Positions 35,892 to 45,281 of a stretch of 64,000 bases of DNA are shown piece after piece (within the stretch, counting starts at the first letter, position 1; each line of letters opens with the position of its first letter). Origin of the DNA: Saprospiraceae bacterium. GTDB taxonomy: Bacteria > Bacteroidota > Bacteroidia > Chitinophagales > Saprospiraceae. Under the pieces are notes generated by a model. That model saw only the letters and a program-made list of their open reading frames with translations, was not told the origin of the DNA and did not search any database. The translations under genes were made by a program, and so were the position numbers. The DNA is taken from contig JAQXDE010000055.1 in the NCBI GenBank assembly GCA_029251525.1, positions 362,904 through 426,903 on the forward strand, given 5' to 3'.

Positions 35892-37304
35892 CTATTTTTT
35901 TTTCTTTGGTTCTTCATATTTTATTTGAATCATCTCACTTTCATTTAAGTTGGAATTTAAGACAACTTGTTTTCTTCTGCCGTTGTAATAATAGGTAATG
36001 GCACAAGTGTTAGGAGGTATTGTTCCAAGGTTTTCAGCATGCAAAATCATATAGTTTTCCAACTGTGGATCAATTTTTATTTTTACTTGTAGAGGACGAT
36101 TTTTTAGTACTTGATTTTCAATTATCCATTTGCCATTTAAGTTGATAGAGATAATGTCTCCGTCTTGTTCTTTATGATCTAAAAATTGTAATGTGAATTC
36201 TGTCTTATCAACCACAATGTTTTGTTGTCTTACTACTACATTTCGATCATTTATGATCGTTGGTGCATCGTTTGTAATTATATGGTTATCAGGTTTTTGT
36301 ATTACTTTTTCTGGATAAACTACTTTTAAAATGTGAGGTTCTTCCAATAAGAATAAGCTATAATCTGACTCTAGTTTGATCAAGTCGTTTAAGGATTTGA
36401 TCATACGTCCTGAGTAATTATTAAAAGAGGCAACTAACTCAACATTGTGATAATAATAAGCTTTGCCATAAAGCTTGTATTTTGGATCAAATTGATTGGA
36501 GTTTTGATATTTTTTTAGTTCAATCAAAAACTTTTTTGAGGCAGCTTTTGCTGTCTTGTATCGTGCATTAACATTTACAATTCCGTTGAGTTTTTTAATA
36601 TTTGATTCTAGCTTTTGAATATATTCGGGGAGGTTCCCAGATACATCATATCGCAACGATTTTAAAATTGGAAGTATGTTGTTATGGATTTCAGTTAAAA
36701 CAGGAACACCCAGGCTTTTATTAGTAGATTTTGAATAGTAATTTTTTTGATAAATTTTATTTAGATTTTTTCGAAGTTGTTCTTTCTCCAAATAAAAGTT
36801 TTCATACAATTCTGCAACAATTTCCATTTGTCGAAAAATCTCTGTTTGGTTTTTTGAGTCTTGTAAATCCTTATTTTTAATAAACTCATCAAGTTGGAAT
36901 CGTAGTTTATTGATCCGGTCAATTATTTTTTTGATTTTGTCAGCAGAAATATTTAATACTTTGGCTTCCTCTCTCTTTAGAAAACGGCTCTCTGTTTTGG
37001 TTACCTTAAACCATTGGTAAGGAGAAATTTGGTAAAACCATTTTTCTGAATCTAAAAATATATTTTTAGGTAAGTCTTTGTTTCCATAAAAATTGATTTG
37101 CTCGCTGGGAGAATCTACTGAACGATTAACTTCTTGATTAATATTTTCAAAAATCCGATGAGCAATCATCATCCCATGAATACTTTCATTAGTAAATTGT
37201 ACATAATTATTGAGTGCTTTGACAGAGGCTATAGAAGGGAGTTGAGCAAAAGTGATGGTATTTAGGCAAAGGATTATGCTTACGAGGAAATAATTCATAT
37301 TCAT
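35892..37304 (-). CDS. Exported protein with helical body and C-terminal beta domain
   Basis: Signal peptide at residues 1-20 (MNMNYFLVSIILCLNTITFAQ). Residues 80-330 are strongly helical and charged. The C-terminal about 110 residues form a beta domain (FTLQFLDHKEQDGDIISINLNG, ILHAENLGTIPPNTCAITYYY) found at the end of many secreted proteins in this phylum, without a known function. It ends in a Lys-rich tail EEPKKKK. Not recognised further. A 283-base gap separates it from the divergent hydrolase gene. Confidence 0.7.
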   Translation of the reverse strand: MNMNYFLVSIILCLNTITFAQLPSIASVKALNNYVQFTNESIHGMMIAHRIFENINQEVNRSVDSPSEQINFYGNKDLPKNIFLDSEKWFYQISPYQWFKVTKTESRFLKREEAKVLNISADKIKKIIDRINKLRFQLDEFIKNKDLQDSKNQTEIFRQMEIVAELYENFYLEKEQLRKNLNKIYQKNYYSKSTNKSLGVPVLTEIHNNILPILKSLRYDVSGNLPEYIQKLESNIKKLNGIVNVNARYKTAKAASKKFLIELKKYQNSNQFDPKYKLYGKAYYYHNVELVASFNNYSGRMIKSLNDLIKLESDYSLFLLEEPHILKVVYPEKVIQKPDNHIITNDAPTIINDRNVVVRQQNIVVDKTEFTLQFLDHKEQDGDIISINLNGKWIIENQVLKNRPLQVKIKIDPQLENYMILHAENLGTIPPNTCAITYYYNGRRKQVVLNSNLNESEMIQIKYEEPKKKK

Positions 37305-37587
37305 ATAAGATTTGAAAAATAAATTTATTGAAGACTACAAAGTTAGGGAAAATTGAGAATAAAAACACAAGATTAGGTATTACCGTAATGTTTATCAATC
37401 CTCACATTTATAACTATAATCGAGCTGAAACAACTATTATTATATTTTTCATAAAAAGCAGGTTATCTATTGCTTAAAAATTGAGCACTTTATTAGATTG
37501 TGTTAAATAAACATGAATTTATAAAACATTCCCTCTGTTATTTGATTCTAACATTATATATTTATTCTTTTAAAAAAGTATTTCAAT

Positions 37588-38562
37588 TTGCCAATCCTAC
37601 AAAGTGGTTTTCAACCTTATTATTGGATATTTCGTAATACGCATGTAAGCACAATTTATGCGTCCTTAATCCGTCGATGGATACCCAAAGTGAAATTTCA
37701 ACGAGAACGATTGGAAACGCTTGATGGTGATTTTTTGGATTTGGATTGGTTAAAAAATGACAACGAGAATCTCGTTGTTATACTCGCAGGTTTGGAAGGG
37801 AAATCAAATAGTTTGTACTCTAGATCTGCGATTCGATATTTTAATAAAAAAGGATGGGATGCTTTGGCGATGAATTATAGAGGTTGTAGTGGTGAGCCCA
37901 ATCGAAATTTACGTGGCTATCACATGGGAGCAAGTGATGATGTAAGATTTACGATAAACCATGTTTTACAAAAAAATAGGTATAAAAAAATTGTAATTGT
38001 TGGCTACAGTTTAGGCGGGAATTTGGCACTAAAGTATGTAGGGGAAGAAGCGGATAATTTACCAAAAGAAATTAAAGCTACTATTTCATTTTCTGTTCCT
38101 ATGGATATTCAAGCAAGTGATGAACGTTTGAATAAATGGTATAATTGGCACTATTTAAAATGGTTTATGTTGCCATTAAACTACAAAGCTAATCGAAAGA
38201 AAAAGCAATTCCCAAAGGCCTTGGAAAATTATAATGGTTTTTTTATGTCTGGTAATTTTGTGTACTTCGATACTCATTTTACAGCGCCTGCTAATGGGTT
38301 TGATGATGTAGTTACTTATTGGAGATCAAGTAGTTGTATACCTTTTTTGGAGAAGATTAAAATCCCTTCCTTGATTGTATCCTCAGCCGATGATTCTTTT
38401 ATTTCTGAGAATTGTTATCCTTTCGAAATATCGAAGAAGAATGAAAATTTATTTTTAGAATTACCAAAGCACGGAGGACATTGTGGATTTATTCGTCAGT
38501 TTTTTGAAAAAAATGGATGGATGGAAGAACGTGCAATGGAATTTTTAGATCAAAATATATAA
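37588..38562 (+). CDS. YheT-like alpha/beta hydrolase
   Basis: Alpha/beta hydrolase of the YheT group. N-terminal NTHVSTIYASLIRRW resembles the family's NPHLQT motif. Nucleophile elbow GYSLGGN, Asp in VSSADDSFIS, and His in PKHGGHCGF make the triad. The predicted start is a TTG at 37588 (MPILQSGF); no ATG or GTG start lies nearby that would keep the N-terminal motif, so TTG is accepted with some doubt. Substrate unknown; lipid esters are possible. Confidence 0.88.
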   Translation: MPILQSGFQPYYWIFRNTHVSTIYASLIRRWIPKVKFQRERLETLDGDFLDLDWLKNDNENLVVILAGLEGKSNSLYSRSAIRYFNKKGWDALAMNYRGCSGEPNRNLRGYHMGASDDVRFTINHVLQKNRYKKIVIVGYSLGGNLALKYVGEEADNLPKEIKATISFSVPMDIQASDERLNKWYNWHYLKWFMLPLNYKANRKKKQFPKALENYNGFFMSGNFVYFDTHFTAPANGFDDVVTYWRSSSCIPFLEKIKIPSLIVSSADDSFISENCYPFEISKKNENLFLELPKHGGHCGFIRQFFEKNGWMEERAMEFLDQNI

Positions 38563-38603
38563 ACGATTTTATCCCTATAAATATTGAGAGAAGAAGATTT
38601 CGA

Positions 38604-39230
38604 TTATACCCTAGACATCACATAAAACATTTCCCTCCCAATTTGTCTTACTCGCTCGTCGTATTTTTTACTTTCCAAGTCAGTATCATCAAAATGTTTT
38701 GGATCATCAAAAGTTAATACGAATCTGTTTTCTGCTCCTAAAATAACTGGACAACTTTCATCAGCATCCGAACAAACCATAATGGCTGCAAATTCCCTTT
38801 GAGGATTCTCAGCATGGTCATATATTTTTGAAAACATTTTCAAAGGAGCTTGAGAAAAATTAAAGGTGGACAAGTAAATAGGATTTTCAACAGATGAGTC
38901 AGCAGTCTTAATTTCAAAACCTGCACGTCGAAGTGCAGCCACTGAGCGATAATTAAAAGCTGTAGCTTCCGTTCCTCCTGAAAATGTGTGTATTTTATTT
39001 TTGTGATAAAAAAGAGCAGCAACGGATAACCATAATTGACCAATATGACTTCTACGGGAATTATGAGTGCAAATTACATTTAACTTAGTTGGTTGATCAT
39101 CTTTTTGTTTTTGAGCAATATATTGAGCGAGTTCTTCAAGCTGTGTTTTTCGATTTTTATGAATTAGATCGAATTCATTTTCGAAGCTTTGGCAATAATT
39201 TTCAAGTAGATCAAAAAGGTTTGTTGACAT
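38604..39230 (-). CDS. Low-molecular-weight phosphatase / arsenate-reductase-like protein
   Basis: Contains the C-x5-R loop CTHNSRR at about residues 54-60 and the late catalytic-type Asp pair TFDDPKHFDD, with an extra Cys pair CSDADESC. N-terminal extension of about 45 residues is helical. Members of this group are annotated as protein tyrosine phosphatases or arsenate reductases; the sequence alone does not choose. No arsenic genes lie nearby. It is convergent with the YheT-like gene, with only 41 bases between the stops. Confidence 0.8.
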   Translation of the reverse strand: MSTNLFDLLENYCQSFENEFDLIHKNRKTQLEELAQYIAQKQKDDQPTKLNVICTHNSRRSHIGQLWLSVAALFYHKNKIHTFSGGTEATAFNYRSVAALRRAGFEIKTADSSVENPIYLSTFNFSQAPLKMFSKIYDHAENPQREFAAIMVCSDADESCPVILGAENRFVLTFDDPKHFDDTDLESKKYDERVRQIGREMFYVMSRV

Positions 39231-39369
39231 AATGATTTGGATTTTTTAAATTAAGTGTAAGAAAAGAATTTTATTCAAAAAAGAAGATTCATCGACAACT
39301 TCTATTATTTCCTCGGAAAAAACGGGAAATCCTTCTCTTTTTGTAGTATCTTCTGTTAAGATTTGAGCG

Positions 39370-39402
39370 TTGTGTATCTAAATTAAATTAAAATTATTTT
39401 TG
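39370..39402 (+). promoter_or_regulatory. Candidate promoter of the SPFH gene
   Basis: TTG at 39370-39372 and TATTTTTG at 39395-39402 with a 22-base spacer fit the Bacteroidota consensus; the start codon follows 21 bases later. Confidence 0.45.
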
Positions 39403-39423
39403 TAAAATAAAAACCACCCAACT

Positions 39424-40449
39424 ATGAGTTTAAGACGTTTTTTTATTGAAGAATTTGTAGAAGTTATTGAATGGAGAGAAGAAGATCGTGATACGATTCT
39501 TTGGAAATTTCCAGATAGTGATGCTAATATAAAATATGGAGCAAATTTAACTGTCCGAGAATCTCAGACTGCTGTATTTTTAAATGAAGGAGAATTTGCA
39601 GATGTTTTTGAGCCAGGACGATACGAATTATTGACTGAAAATATGCCTTTGTTGACTAGTTTGAAAAATTGGAAATCAGGTTTCAAGTCACCATTTCTTT
39701 GCGATGTTTATTTCGCGAGTACCAAAATTTTTATGGATTTAAAATGGGGAACAGTTAATCCAATTATCCTACGAGATCCAGAATTTAAACAAGTAAGAAT
39801 AAAAGCACATGGAACTTATTTTATCAAAATAAAAGATCCACAAATATTTTTCTCTAACTATTCTGGAACAAAAGGTGTTGTGAAAATTCAAGAAGTGGAA
39901 GCAAGTTTGAGAGATATTATTTCGCCAAAATTTGCTGAAGCTTTAGCAGAAGCAGAAGTTTCGGTTTTGGATATGGTGAAAAATTATACAGAATTAGGTG
40001 ATCAAGTTTCGCCAATTTTGCAAGCGGATTTAGATCCATTTGGATTAGAGTTAGTGAAATTTCAAGTATCAAGTGTTTCTCTTCCAAAAGATGTGGAGGA
40101 GTTTTATGATAAGATGACCAATATGAATATGGTTGAGGACATGAATAGGTTTCAACAATTTCAAACTGCTCAAGCGATTGAAAAGGTAGCAGAAAATCCT
40201 TCAGGTGGAGGTAGCGAAGGTGTTGGAATGGGAATGGGGTTTGGAATGGCTAATATGATAATGAATCAACAAAACGCCCCATTAACGCCAAAATCAGCTC
40301 CTGTCACACCAGCAGATAATTCAGGCAAAGCAATAACCCGGGAAGAAATTTTGTCCACACTCAATCAATTAGGTGAACTTAAAACTGCGGGTATTTTGAC
40401 TGATGAAGAGTTTGATGCAAAGAAAAAAGAATTGCTTGCCCGATTGTAA
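39424..40449 (+). CDS. SPFH-domain protein with C-terminal SHOCT
   Basis: Stomatin/prohibitin-like protein of the YdjI (virion core protein-like) type. N-terminal FIEEFVEVIEWREEDRDTILWKFP and LTVRESQTAVFLNEGEFADVFEPGRYEL are typical of the family. The middle is helical (SPKFAEALAEAEVSVLDMVKNYTE). A Gly/Met-rich linker leads to a SHOCT domain (ITREEILSTLNQLGELKTAG, ILTDEEFDAKKKELLA). It likely forms oligomers; the next gene, a zinc-ribbon membrane protein, is its usual partner. Confidence 0.88.
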   Translation: MSLRRFFIEEFVEVIEWREEDRDTILWKFPDSDANIKYGANLTVRESQTAVFLNEGEFADVFEPGRYELLTENMPLLTSLKNWKSGFKSPFLCDVYFASTKIFMDLKWGTVNPIILRDPEFKQVRIKAHGTYFIKIKDPQIFFSNYSGTKGVVKIQEVEASLRDIISPKFAEALAEAEVSVLDMVKNYTELGDQVSPILQADLDPFGLELVKFQVSSVSLPKDVEEFYDKMTNMNMVEDMNRFQQFQTAQAIEKVAENPSGGGSEGVGMGMGFGMANMIMNQQNAPLTPKSAPVTPADNSGKAITREEILSTLNQLGELKTAGILTDEEFDAKKKELLARL

Positions 40450-40459
40450 ATTTAGTTGA

Positions 40460-40501
40460 CCATTTTCAGTTAGCAGACTATGTTTTGCCAACTGAAAATG
40501 G
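40460..40501. repeat. Inverted repeat between the SPFH and zinc-ribbon genes
   Basis: A perfect 12-base inverted repeat (CCATTTTCAGTT and AACTGAAAATGG) with an 18-base loop. No T-run follows, so it is more likely an mRNA stem or operator than a terminator. It shares ATTTTCAGTT with the repeat at 2476-2509. Confidence 0.5.
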
Positions 40502-40520
40502 CAATTACCAACTGATAAAA

Positions 40521-41633
40521 ATGCTTAATAGTGAAGATCAACAACATGTAGAATCTGCTGTCGAATTGCCCTGTCCGTCCTGTGGGAGTCGATTACATTA
40601 CGCAGCTGAAAATCAAAAAATTTCTTGTGAATATTGCGGTTATTTAGAGGAAATCAACAAGGCTAATGACAAGGTAGTTGAAAAGTCTTTGCATGCTATT
40701 GTTGATAGTGTGAGTAATTTTACTCCTGAGGAAAAAGGGAAAAAGGTTTATGATTGTGAAAATTGTGGGGCACATTTTATGGTCGATAGTGACCAAGTGA
40801 AAATCAATTGTGGTTTCTGTGGTTCTACAAAAGTTAATGTAGAGGCCTACGACCATCAGTTTATTGAACCATCAGGAATTATCCCATTTTACGTTAGTCG
40901 TTTTGAAGGAGATAAGATTTTTAAAAGATGGATTCGCTCAGGTTGGTTTCATCCTAACAAATTAAAAAGATTGGATGAGGTTGAACAACTGCATGGTGTG
41001 TATCTACCTTTTTGGACTTTTGATGCAAAAACAGATGCGCAATGGAGTGGTGAAGCAGGTCATTATTATTATGAAACTAGGCAAGTGCGGGTTAATGGGA
41101 AAATGGTGACTCAACAAGTTCGAAAAGTACGTTGGACTCATCGAAGTGGAAGTTTAAGTCATTTTTTCGATGATGTATTAGTGGTTGCTGCCGATGGATT
41201 AAAGCAAAAAGATGTGGAACGAATTCTTCCATATCGATTAAGTGAGGTAGTTAATTTTGATACTCGCTTAATGATCGGTTGGGAAGCAGAAATTTACAAT
41301 GTCGAGGTTGATGATGGCTATCAGCGAGCCGAACAAATTATGAATTATAAATTGCGGAATATGTGCTCTGCCCAACTTGGCGGAGACACACAACGTAATT
41401 TGCATGTGCAAAATCAAAAGTCTGCACAGACATTTAAACATATTATCCTACCTGTCTGGTTGTGTTCTTACTATTACAATAATAAACTATATCATTTCTC
41501 TATAAATGGTCAAACGGGAAAAGTTTATGGTAGAAAACCAATTTCTTATTGGAAAATTGGAGGGCTTATCTTAGTTTTTGCTTTTTTTATTTTTGGAGTT
41601 TGGTATCTTCGTGAAAATGGAGTATTCGGTTGA
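40521..41633 (+). CDS. Zinc-ribbon protein with C-terminal membrane helix
   Basis: Start set at ATG 40521; a TTG at 40485 would put the N-terminus inside the inverted repeat. Two zinc ribbons are visible, CPSCGSRLHY...ISCEYCG and YDCENCGAHF...INCGFCG, like TFIIB or double-zinc-ribbon proteins. A conserved middle domain follows (FYVSRFEGDKIFKRWIRSGWF, GVYLPFWTFDAKTDAQWSGE), and a single membrane helix near the end (GGLILVFAFFIFGVWYL). Family members lie next to SPFH proteins; the two probably act together at the membrane. Molecular role not known. Confidence 0.85.
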   Translation: MLNSEDQQHVESAVELPCPSCGSRLHYAAENQKISCEYCGYLEEINKANDKVVEKSLHAIVDSVSNFTPEEKGKKVYDCENCGAHFMVDSDQVKINCGFCGSTKVNVEAYDHQFIEPSGIIPFYVSRFEGDKIFKRWIRSGWFHPNKLKRLDEVEQLHGVYLPFWTFDAKTDAQWSGEAGHYYYETRQVRVNGKMVTQQVRKVRWTHRSGSLSHFFDDVLVVAADGLKQKDVERILPYRLSEVVNFDTRLMIGWEAEIYNVEVDDGYQRAEQIMNYKLRNMCSAQLGGDTQRNLHVQNQKSAQTFKHIILPVWLCSYYYNNKLYHFSINGQTGKVYGRKPISYWKIGGLILVFAFFIFGVWYLRENGVFG

Positions 41634-41708
41634 TTTAAAAATCAATTAAAACTCTTGATTTTTGTACAAGAACAAGATTTTTTACAGGAAATTATAAGAA
41701 AAAAAACC

Positions 41709-42200
41709 ATGGTTCAAGTATTTGTTACTGGAGGAACATTTGATAAGGAATATAACTTTATCACGGGTAAGTTATATTTTAAAGATACTCATTTAAAGGA
41801 TATGTTTCAATTAGGAAGATGTACGATTGATATTGATATCAAAACTTTGATGATGGTGGATAGTCTTGAGATGACCGAAGATGATCGAGGTATTGTAATC
41901 CATAATTGTAAAAAATCTACCCATGACAAAATTATCATAACTCATGGAACAGATACGATGGTTGAGACAGCAGAGAAAATAGCTGAGGCAAATCTGATAG
42001 GAAAAACGATTATCTTGACCGGCGCTATGGTTCCCTATGCTTTTGGAACTTCTTCAGATGGATTTTTTAATTTGGGGAGTGCGATAGCATTTGCCCAATC
42101 TTTGCCAGAAGGAGTTTATGTTGTGATGAATGGACGCTATTTTGATTGGAAAAATGTGAGAAAGAATCGACAAACAGGGAACTTTGAAGAATTGATTTAG
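41709..42200 (+). CDS. Short asparaginase-fold protein (N-terminal domain only)
   Basis: Start set at ATG 41709 (MVQVFVTGGTFDKEY). It contains the two asparaginase signatures: GGTFDKEYN with the catalytic Thr, and IITHGTDTMVETA with the second Thr-Asp pair, then ILTGAMVP. Only about 163 residues long, it is half of a normal L-asparaginase and lacks the C-terminal domain. Such short forms exist as intact proteins, so truncation is not assumed. Activity is uncertain. Confidence 0.82.
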   Translation: MVQVFVTGGTFDKEYNFITGKLYFKDTHLKDMFQLGRCTIDIDIKTLMMVDSLEMTEDDRGIVIHNCKKSTHDKIIITHGTDTMVETAEKIAEANLIGKTIILTGAMVPYAFGTSSDGFFNLGSAIAFAQSLPEGVYVVMNGRYFDWKNVRKNRQTGNFEELI

Positions 42201-42246
42201 AAGAGTACATTGATAGATGTAGAACCTAACTTTTTAACTAATAATT

Positions 42247-42465
42247 ATGAAAATTTTAGCACTGTTTTTTGAAATAATAATTCTTGCATTTGGCGTTTAT
42301 ATTTATCTTTTTTCTACGGGTAAATTAAAAGTTAAGGATGTAAAAATAAATGAAAAGGCAGAGTCTTTTAGAAAAGAAAATAGTACTTGGATGAGATTAC
42401 TTTCATTGCTGTTAATTTCATTAATGTCAATTGAAGTTTTTTTAAATGTCAAATCTTTTTTTTAA
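42247..42465 (+). CDS. Small two-helix membrane protein
   Basis: Seventy-two residues with a helix at about 3-24 (ILALFFEIIILAFGVYIYLF), a charged loop, and a second helix at about 49-70 (MRLLSLLLISLMSIEVFLNV). No family recognised. It follows the asparaginase-like gene by 46 bases on the same strand and is plausibly co-transcribed. Confidence 0.65.
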   Translation: MKILALFFEIIILAFGVYIYLFSTGKLKVKDVKINEKAESFRKENSTWMRLLSLLLISLMSIEVFLNVKSFF

Positions 42466-42605
42466 AAAAATGGAAATACTGATATGATTTATTCCATCAA
42501 ATTATCCAAAAAATGCTCGAAATTTCTTGACTAACCGTATTATTTTTCCATTTAAATATTTTTAAAATCAGAAAAATAAAACCCATCGATTCATCTTTTC
42601 CTTAG

Positions 42606-43320
42606 GATAAAAAAGGTTTTATTCTGAATGATACTTCCTTCAAGAAAATACCCAATCAATGGCTTCCCATTGTTGAAAAATAAAGAATTCTTACCTACAT
42701 CATCTTGGCAGAAAAGTACATAGCATTTATCAGAGGGGAAGCTTAGCTCGAGGAGCCTCAAGTTGATGGTTTCTCTGATATTGACGTTTTTGCAGTAATT
42801 TATGACTTGGAAGAACAATGGAAAATGGTTGATTGGCAACCTATATTAGAAATTGAATTACAAAAATAATTTTCATTTGTCAGAAAAGTTGAAATCATGA
42901 TGATGTCTTATTTTGAGACTTTTTTTCAAAGAAATCTTTGATTGTCAATGATTATAAAAACTCAGTCAATTTGTATTTGTGGCAATAATTTAAGTGAAAT
43001 AATTCCACCATTTTTATCTAATGAATCTATGGAACTAAATCTTATTTGGTTGGAAGTAGTTGTAAATAAATTTTACAAAAATAAAAAATTAAGATTATCA
43101 AAAAATAACTAAAGCTATAATTCCAAGTGGATTTGAATTAATAATTTTAGAGGAGGAAAAATGTACGCCAGATTTATATTAATGCTACATTATTTTTTTA
43201 AATATTTCCTTGAAAAACGAGATTGAGAGACGCATTAAAATTTTACTTGAACCCGAAGGGTGATGCGATTAATTTGAAAAAAAGGTCAAAAGTATTGGGA
43301 GTTGGAAAATTGAAATGAAA
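42606..43320 (+). pseudogene. Decayed nucleotidyltransferase (AadA/KNT-like)
   Basis: Plus-strand reading with frame changes recovers FKKIPNQWLPIVEK, then IKNSYLHHLGRKVHSIYQRG, SLARGASS, DGFSDIDVFAVIYDLEEQW, later FSFVRKVEI, MIIKTQSICICGNNLSEIIP, then GFELIILEEEKCTPDLY and KKVKSIGSW. This is the order of a nucleotidyltransferase with the G-S-x-A-R-G and S-D-I-D metal-binding motifs. A one-base loss in an A-run (near 42685), a shift between the two active-site motifs, and several stops break it. The original may have been an antibiotic- or small-molecule-modifying enzyme. Confidence 0.72.
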
Positions 43321-43441
43321 GTTTTACACCAATTAGAAGGCATGAGAGATTACAAGTAAATTTTATAGCAATTGCTTTTATTTTACTAATATTGCAGCCG
43401 AATTGGTATACCATAATTAAAAATTATTTATTTTAATAAGT

Positions 43442-45052
43442 ATGAAAAAAATTACCTATCTATTTTTCTTTCTTTTTTTTACCCTTCCCAATTCCTATGG
43501 GCAAGACAATGAAGACTTGTATAACCTAGACCAAGTTCATGAAATTCGCTTGGAATTTGATAGAGATAATTGGTCAGGTGTAATGGATTCATTGCGTTTA
43601 TATGGTGACGATTTGTTAAATGGAGGCGTTAAAATTGATGGAAAAAAATATACGGATATTGGAGTCCGATACCGAGGAAGTCGTTCGTTTAGAATAGGTA
43701 ACAAAAGAAATGCTTTACATATTAAATTAAATCACATAAATGCAGAACAAAATCACCAAGGATATCAAACTCTAAAATTATCAAATGCTCTCAGAGACCC
43801 AAGTATGGTGCGGGAAGTATTGGGGTATGAAATTGCAGGTAAGTATATGATTGCTCCACGAGCCTCTTATGCAAAAATTTATATTAATAATAAATATTAT
43901 GGCTTGTTTGTAAATGTAGAAGCAATTGACGATGTATTTTTGTCTAAAAAATTTCAAACAAACAAAAATACGTTGATTAAATGTACCCCAGATTTGAATA
44001 AGAAATCCCCTTCAGGTTGTAAGCAAAACATTTTCTCTTCCTTAGAATATGAAGATAATATGGAATGCTACAAAAGCAACTATGAATTAAAATCAGTGGA
44101 AGGTTGGAATGAAATGGCACTATTGGCAAATGCATTGTATAAAAATAATGGTGGGTTGGGAAACTTGTTAGATGTAGATGCAACATTATGGATGCTAGCA
44201 TTTAATAATGTGTTAGTCAACCTAAGTAGTTATAGTGGACAGAATAGCCAAAATTATTATTTGTATAAAAATAATAATGGACGATTTGTTCCAATGGTTT
44301 GGGATTTGAATTTAGCTTTTGGCAGTTTTAAAAATACAGGGAAAGGTTCTGATCTCAGCTATAAAGAATTAATCAAATTAGATCCACTTTTGCATGTTGA
44401 TAATCCTTACAAACCATTGATTAGCCAATTGATGAAAAACCCTAATTACAAAAAGACTTACCTTTCTCATATGAGAACTATTTTGTTTGATAATTTTATG
44501 GATAATGGATTTGAGGAGCGAGCTAAGGATCTACAGGAATTAGTTCAACAAGCCTTTCTTAATGATCCAAATAAAACATACACTTTAGAAGATTTTGAAA
44601 GAAGTTTGTATTCAACTATAGGCCGTCGAAGTAAAATCCCAGGAATTTATTCTTTAATGAGTAAACGAGCTAAATTTTTGAAAAAACATGAAAGCCTTGG
44701 GGCGATACCCCCATCAATAACGGAAGTAAATTTTGTAGGTAGAGAAAAATACTCTAACGAAAGAGTAAAAGATTTTAATATTCAAGTAAAAACGGGTAAT
44801 CAAGCTAAGCAAGTAAAAGTATATTTTCGTTTCCATTCACTAGAGGATTTTAAAATGGTTTATTTGAAAGATGACGGAAACAGTAATGACGAAACTAAAG
44901 CCGATAATATTTTTGGGGGAATGATTGCTAGTAATGGAAATGAAACAATCGAGTATTATGTTTTGGCAGAAAATCCGCGTTCCGTAGGTTATGAACCAAC
45001 AAATTATATGTTTGAATTGAGAAAAGTATCTTTGAGGGAATTAAATAATTGA
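43442..45052 (+). CDS. Exported CotH-like protein, copy 1
   Basis: Signal peptide at residues 1-20 (MKKITYLFFFLFFTLPNSYGQ). Spore-coat CotH-type kinase-like fold: VHEIRLEFDRDNWSGVMDSL, GVRYRGSRSF (G-x-R-x-K/R-G position), TLKLSNALRDPSMVREVLGYEI, YGLFVNVEAIDDVFLSKKF, and WMLAFNNVLVNL...FVPMVWDLNLAFG. CotH proteins of other groups phosphorylate proteins; activity here is not shown. The C-terminal about 90 residues look like a beta domain. It is followed by a second paralogue in the same orientation, beyond two hairpins. Confidence 0.88.
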   Translation: MKKITYLFFFLFFTLPNSYGQDNEDLYNLDQVHEIRLEFDRDNWSGVMDSLRLYGDDLLNGGVKIDGKKYTDIGVRYRGSRSFRIGNKRNALHIKLNHINAEQNHQGYQTLKLSNALRDPSMVREVLGYEIAGKYMIAPRASYAKIYINNKYYGLFVNVEAIDDVFLSKKFQTNKNTLIKCTPDLNKKSPSGCKQNIFSSLEYEDNMECYKSNYELKSVEGWNEMALLANALYKNNGGLGNLLDVDATLWMLAFNNVLVNLSSYSGQNSQNYYLYKNNNGRFVPMVWDLNLAFGSFKNTGKGSDLSYKELIKLDPLLHVDNPYKPLISQLMKNPNYKKTYLSHMRTILFDNFMDNGFEERAKDLQELVQQAFLNDPNKTYTLEDFERSLYSTIGRRSKIPGIYSLMSKRAKFLKKHESLGAIPPSITEVNFVGREKYSNERVKDFNIQVKTGNQAKQVKVYFRFHSLEDFKMVYLKDDGNSNDETKADNIFGGMIASNGNETIEYYVLAENPRSVGYEPTNYMFELRKVSLRELNN

Positions 45053-45077
45053 TGTTTTAAATGTTTTCTTTCAAGGA

Positions 45078-45105
45078 AAAGCCACTTCGAAATTCGAAGT
45101 GACTT
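45078..45105. terminator. Terminator after CotH-like copy 1
   Basis: CACTTCGAA and TTCGAAGTG form a stem with short loop followed by ACTTTTATT. A stronger terminator lies 150 bases further. Confidence 0.6.
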
Positions 45106-45234
45106 TTATTCTAAAAATGTAATATCCAAACGAGAGGGTTAGTTATAAAAAAGAAAATATAAATCAAAAAGATATCGGAATTCTAATTTTTTACTTATTT
45201 ACGATAAAATATATTATTTTTGGATTCACTAAAA

Positions 45235-45281
45235 CAAAAGCTGCAAACCTAGTTATATCAAGTTTGCAGCTTTTGTATTTT
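45235..45281. terminator. Strong isolated terminator between the CotH-like genes
   Basis: CAAAAGCTGCAAAC and GTTTGCAGCTTTTG form a perfect 14-bp stem with a T-rich tail. The space of about 130 bases between it and the previous terminator has no coding frame and could hold a small RNA. Confidence 0.8.

Noticed and set aside
42591..42839. An 82-residue minus-strand frame as a gene
   Set aside because: The plus strand of the same stretch reads as a nucleotidyltransferase remnant with recognisable motifs, so the minus frame is a shadow.
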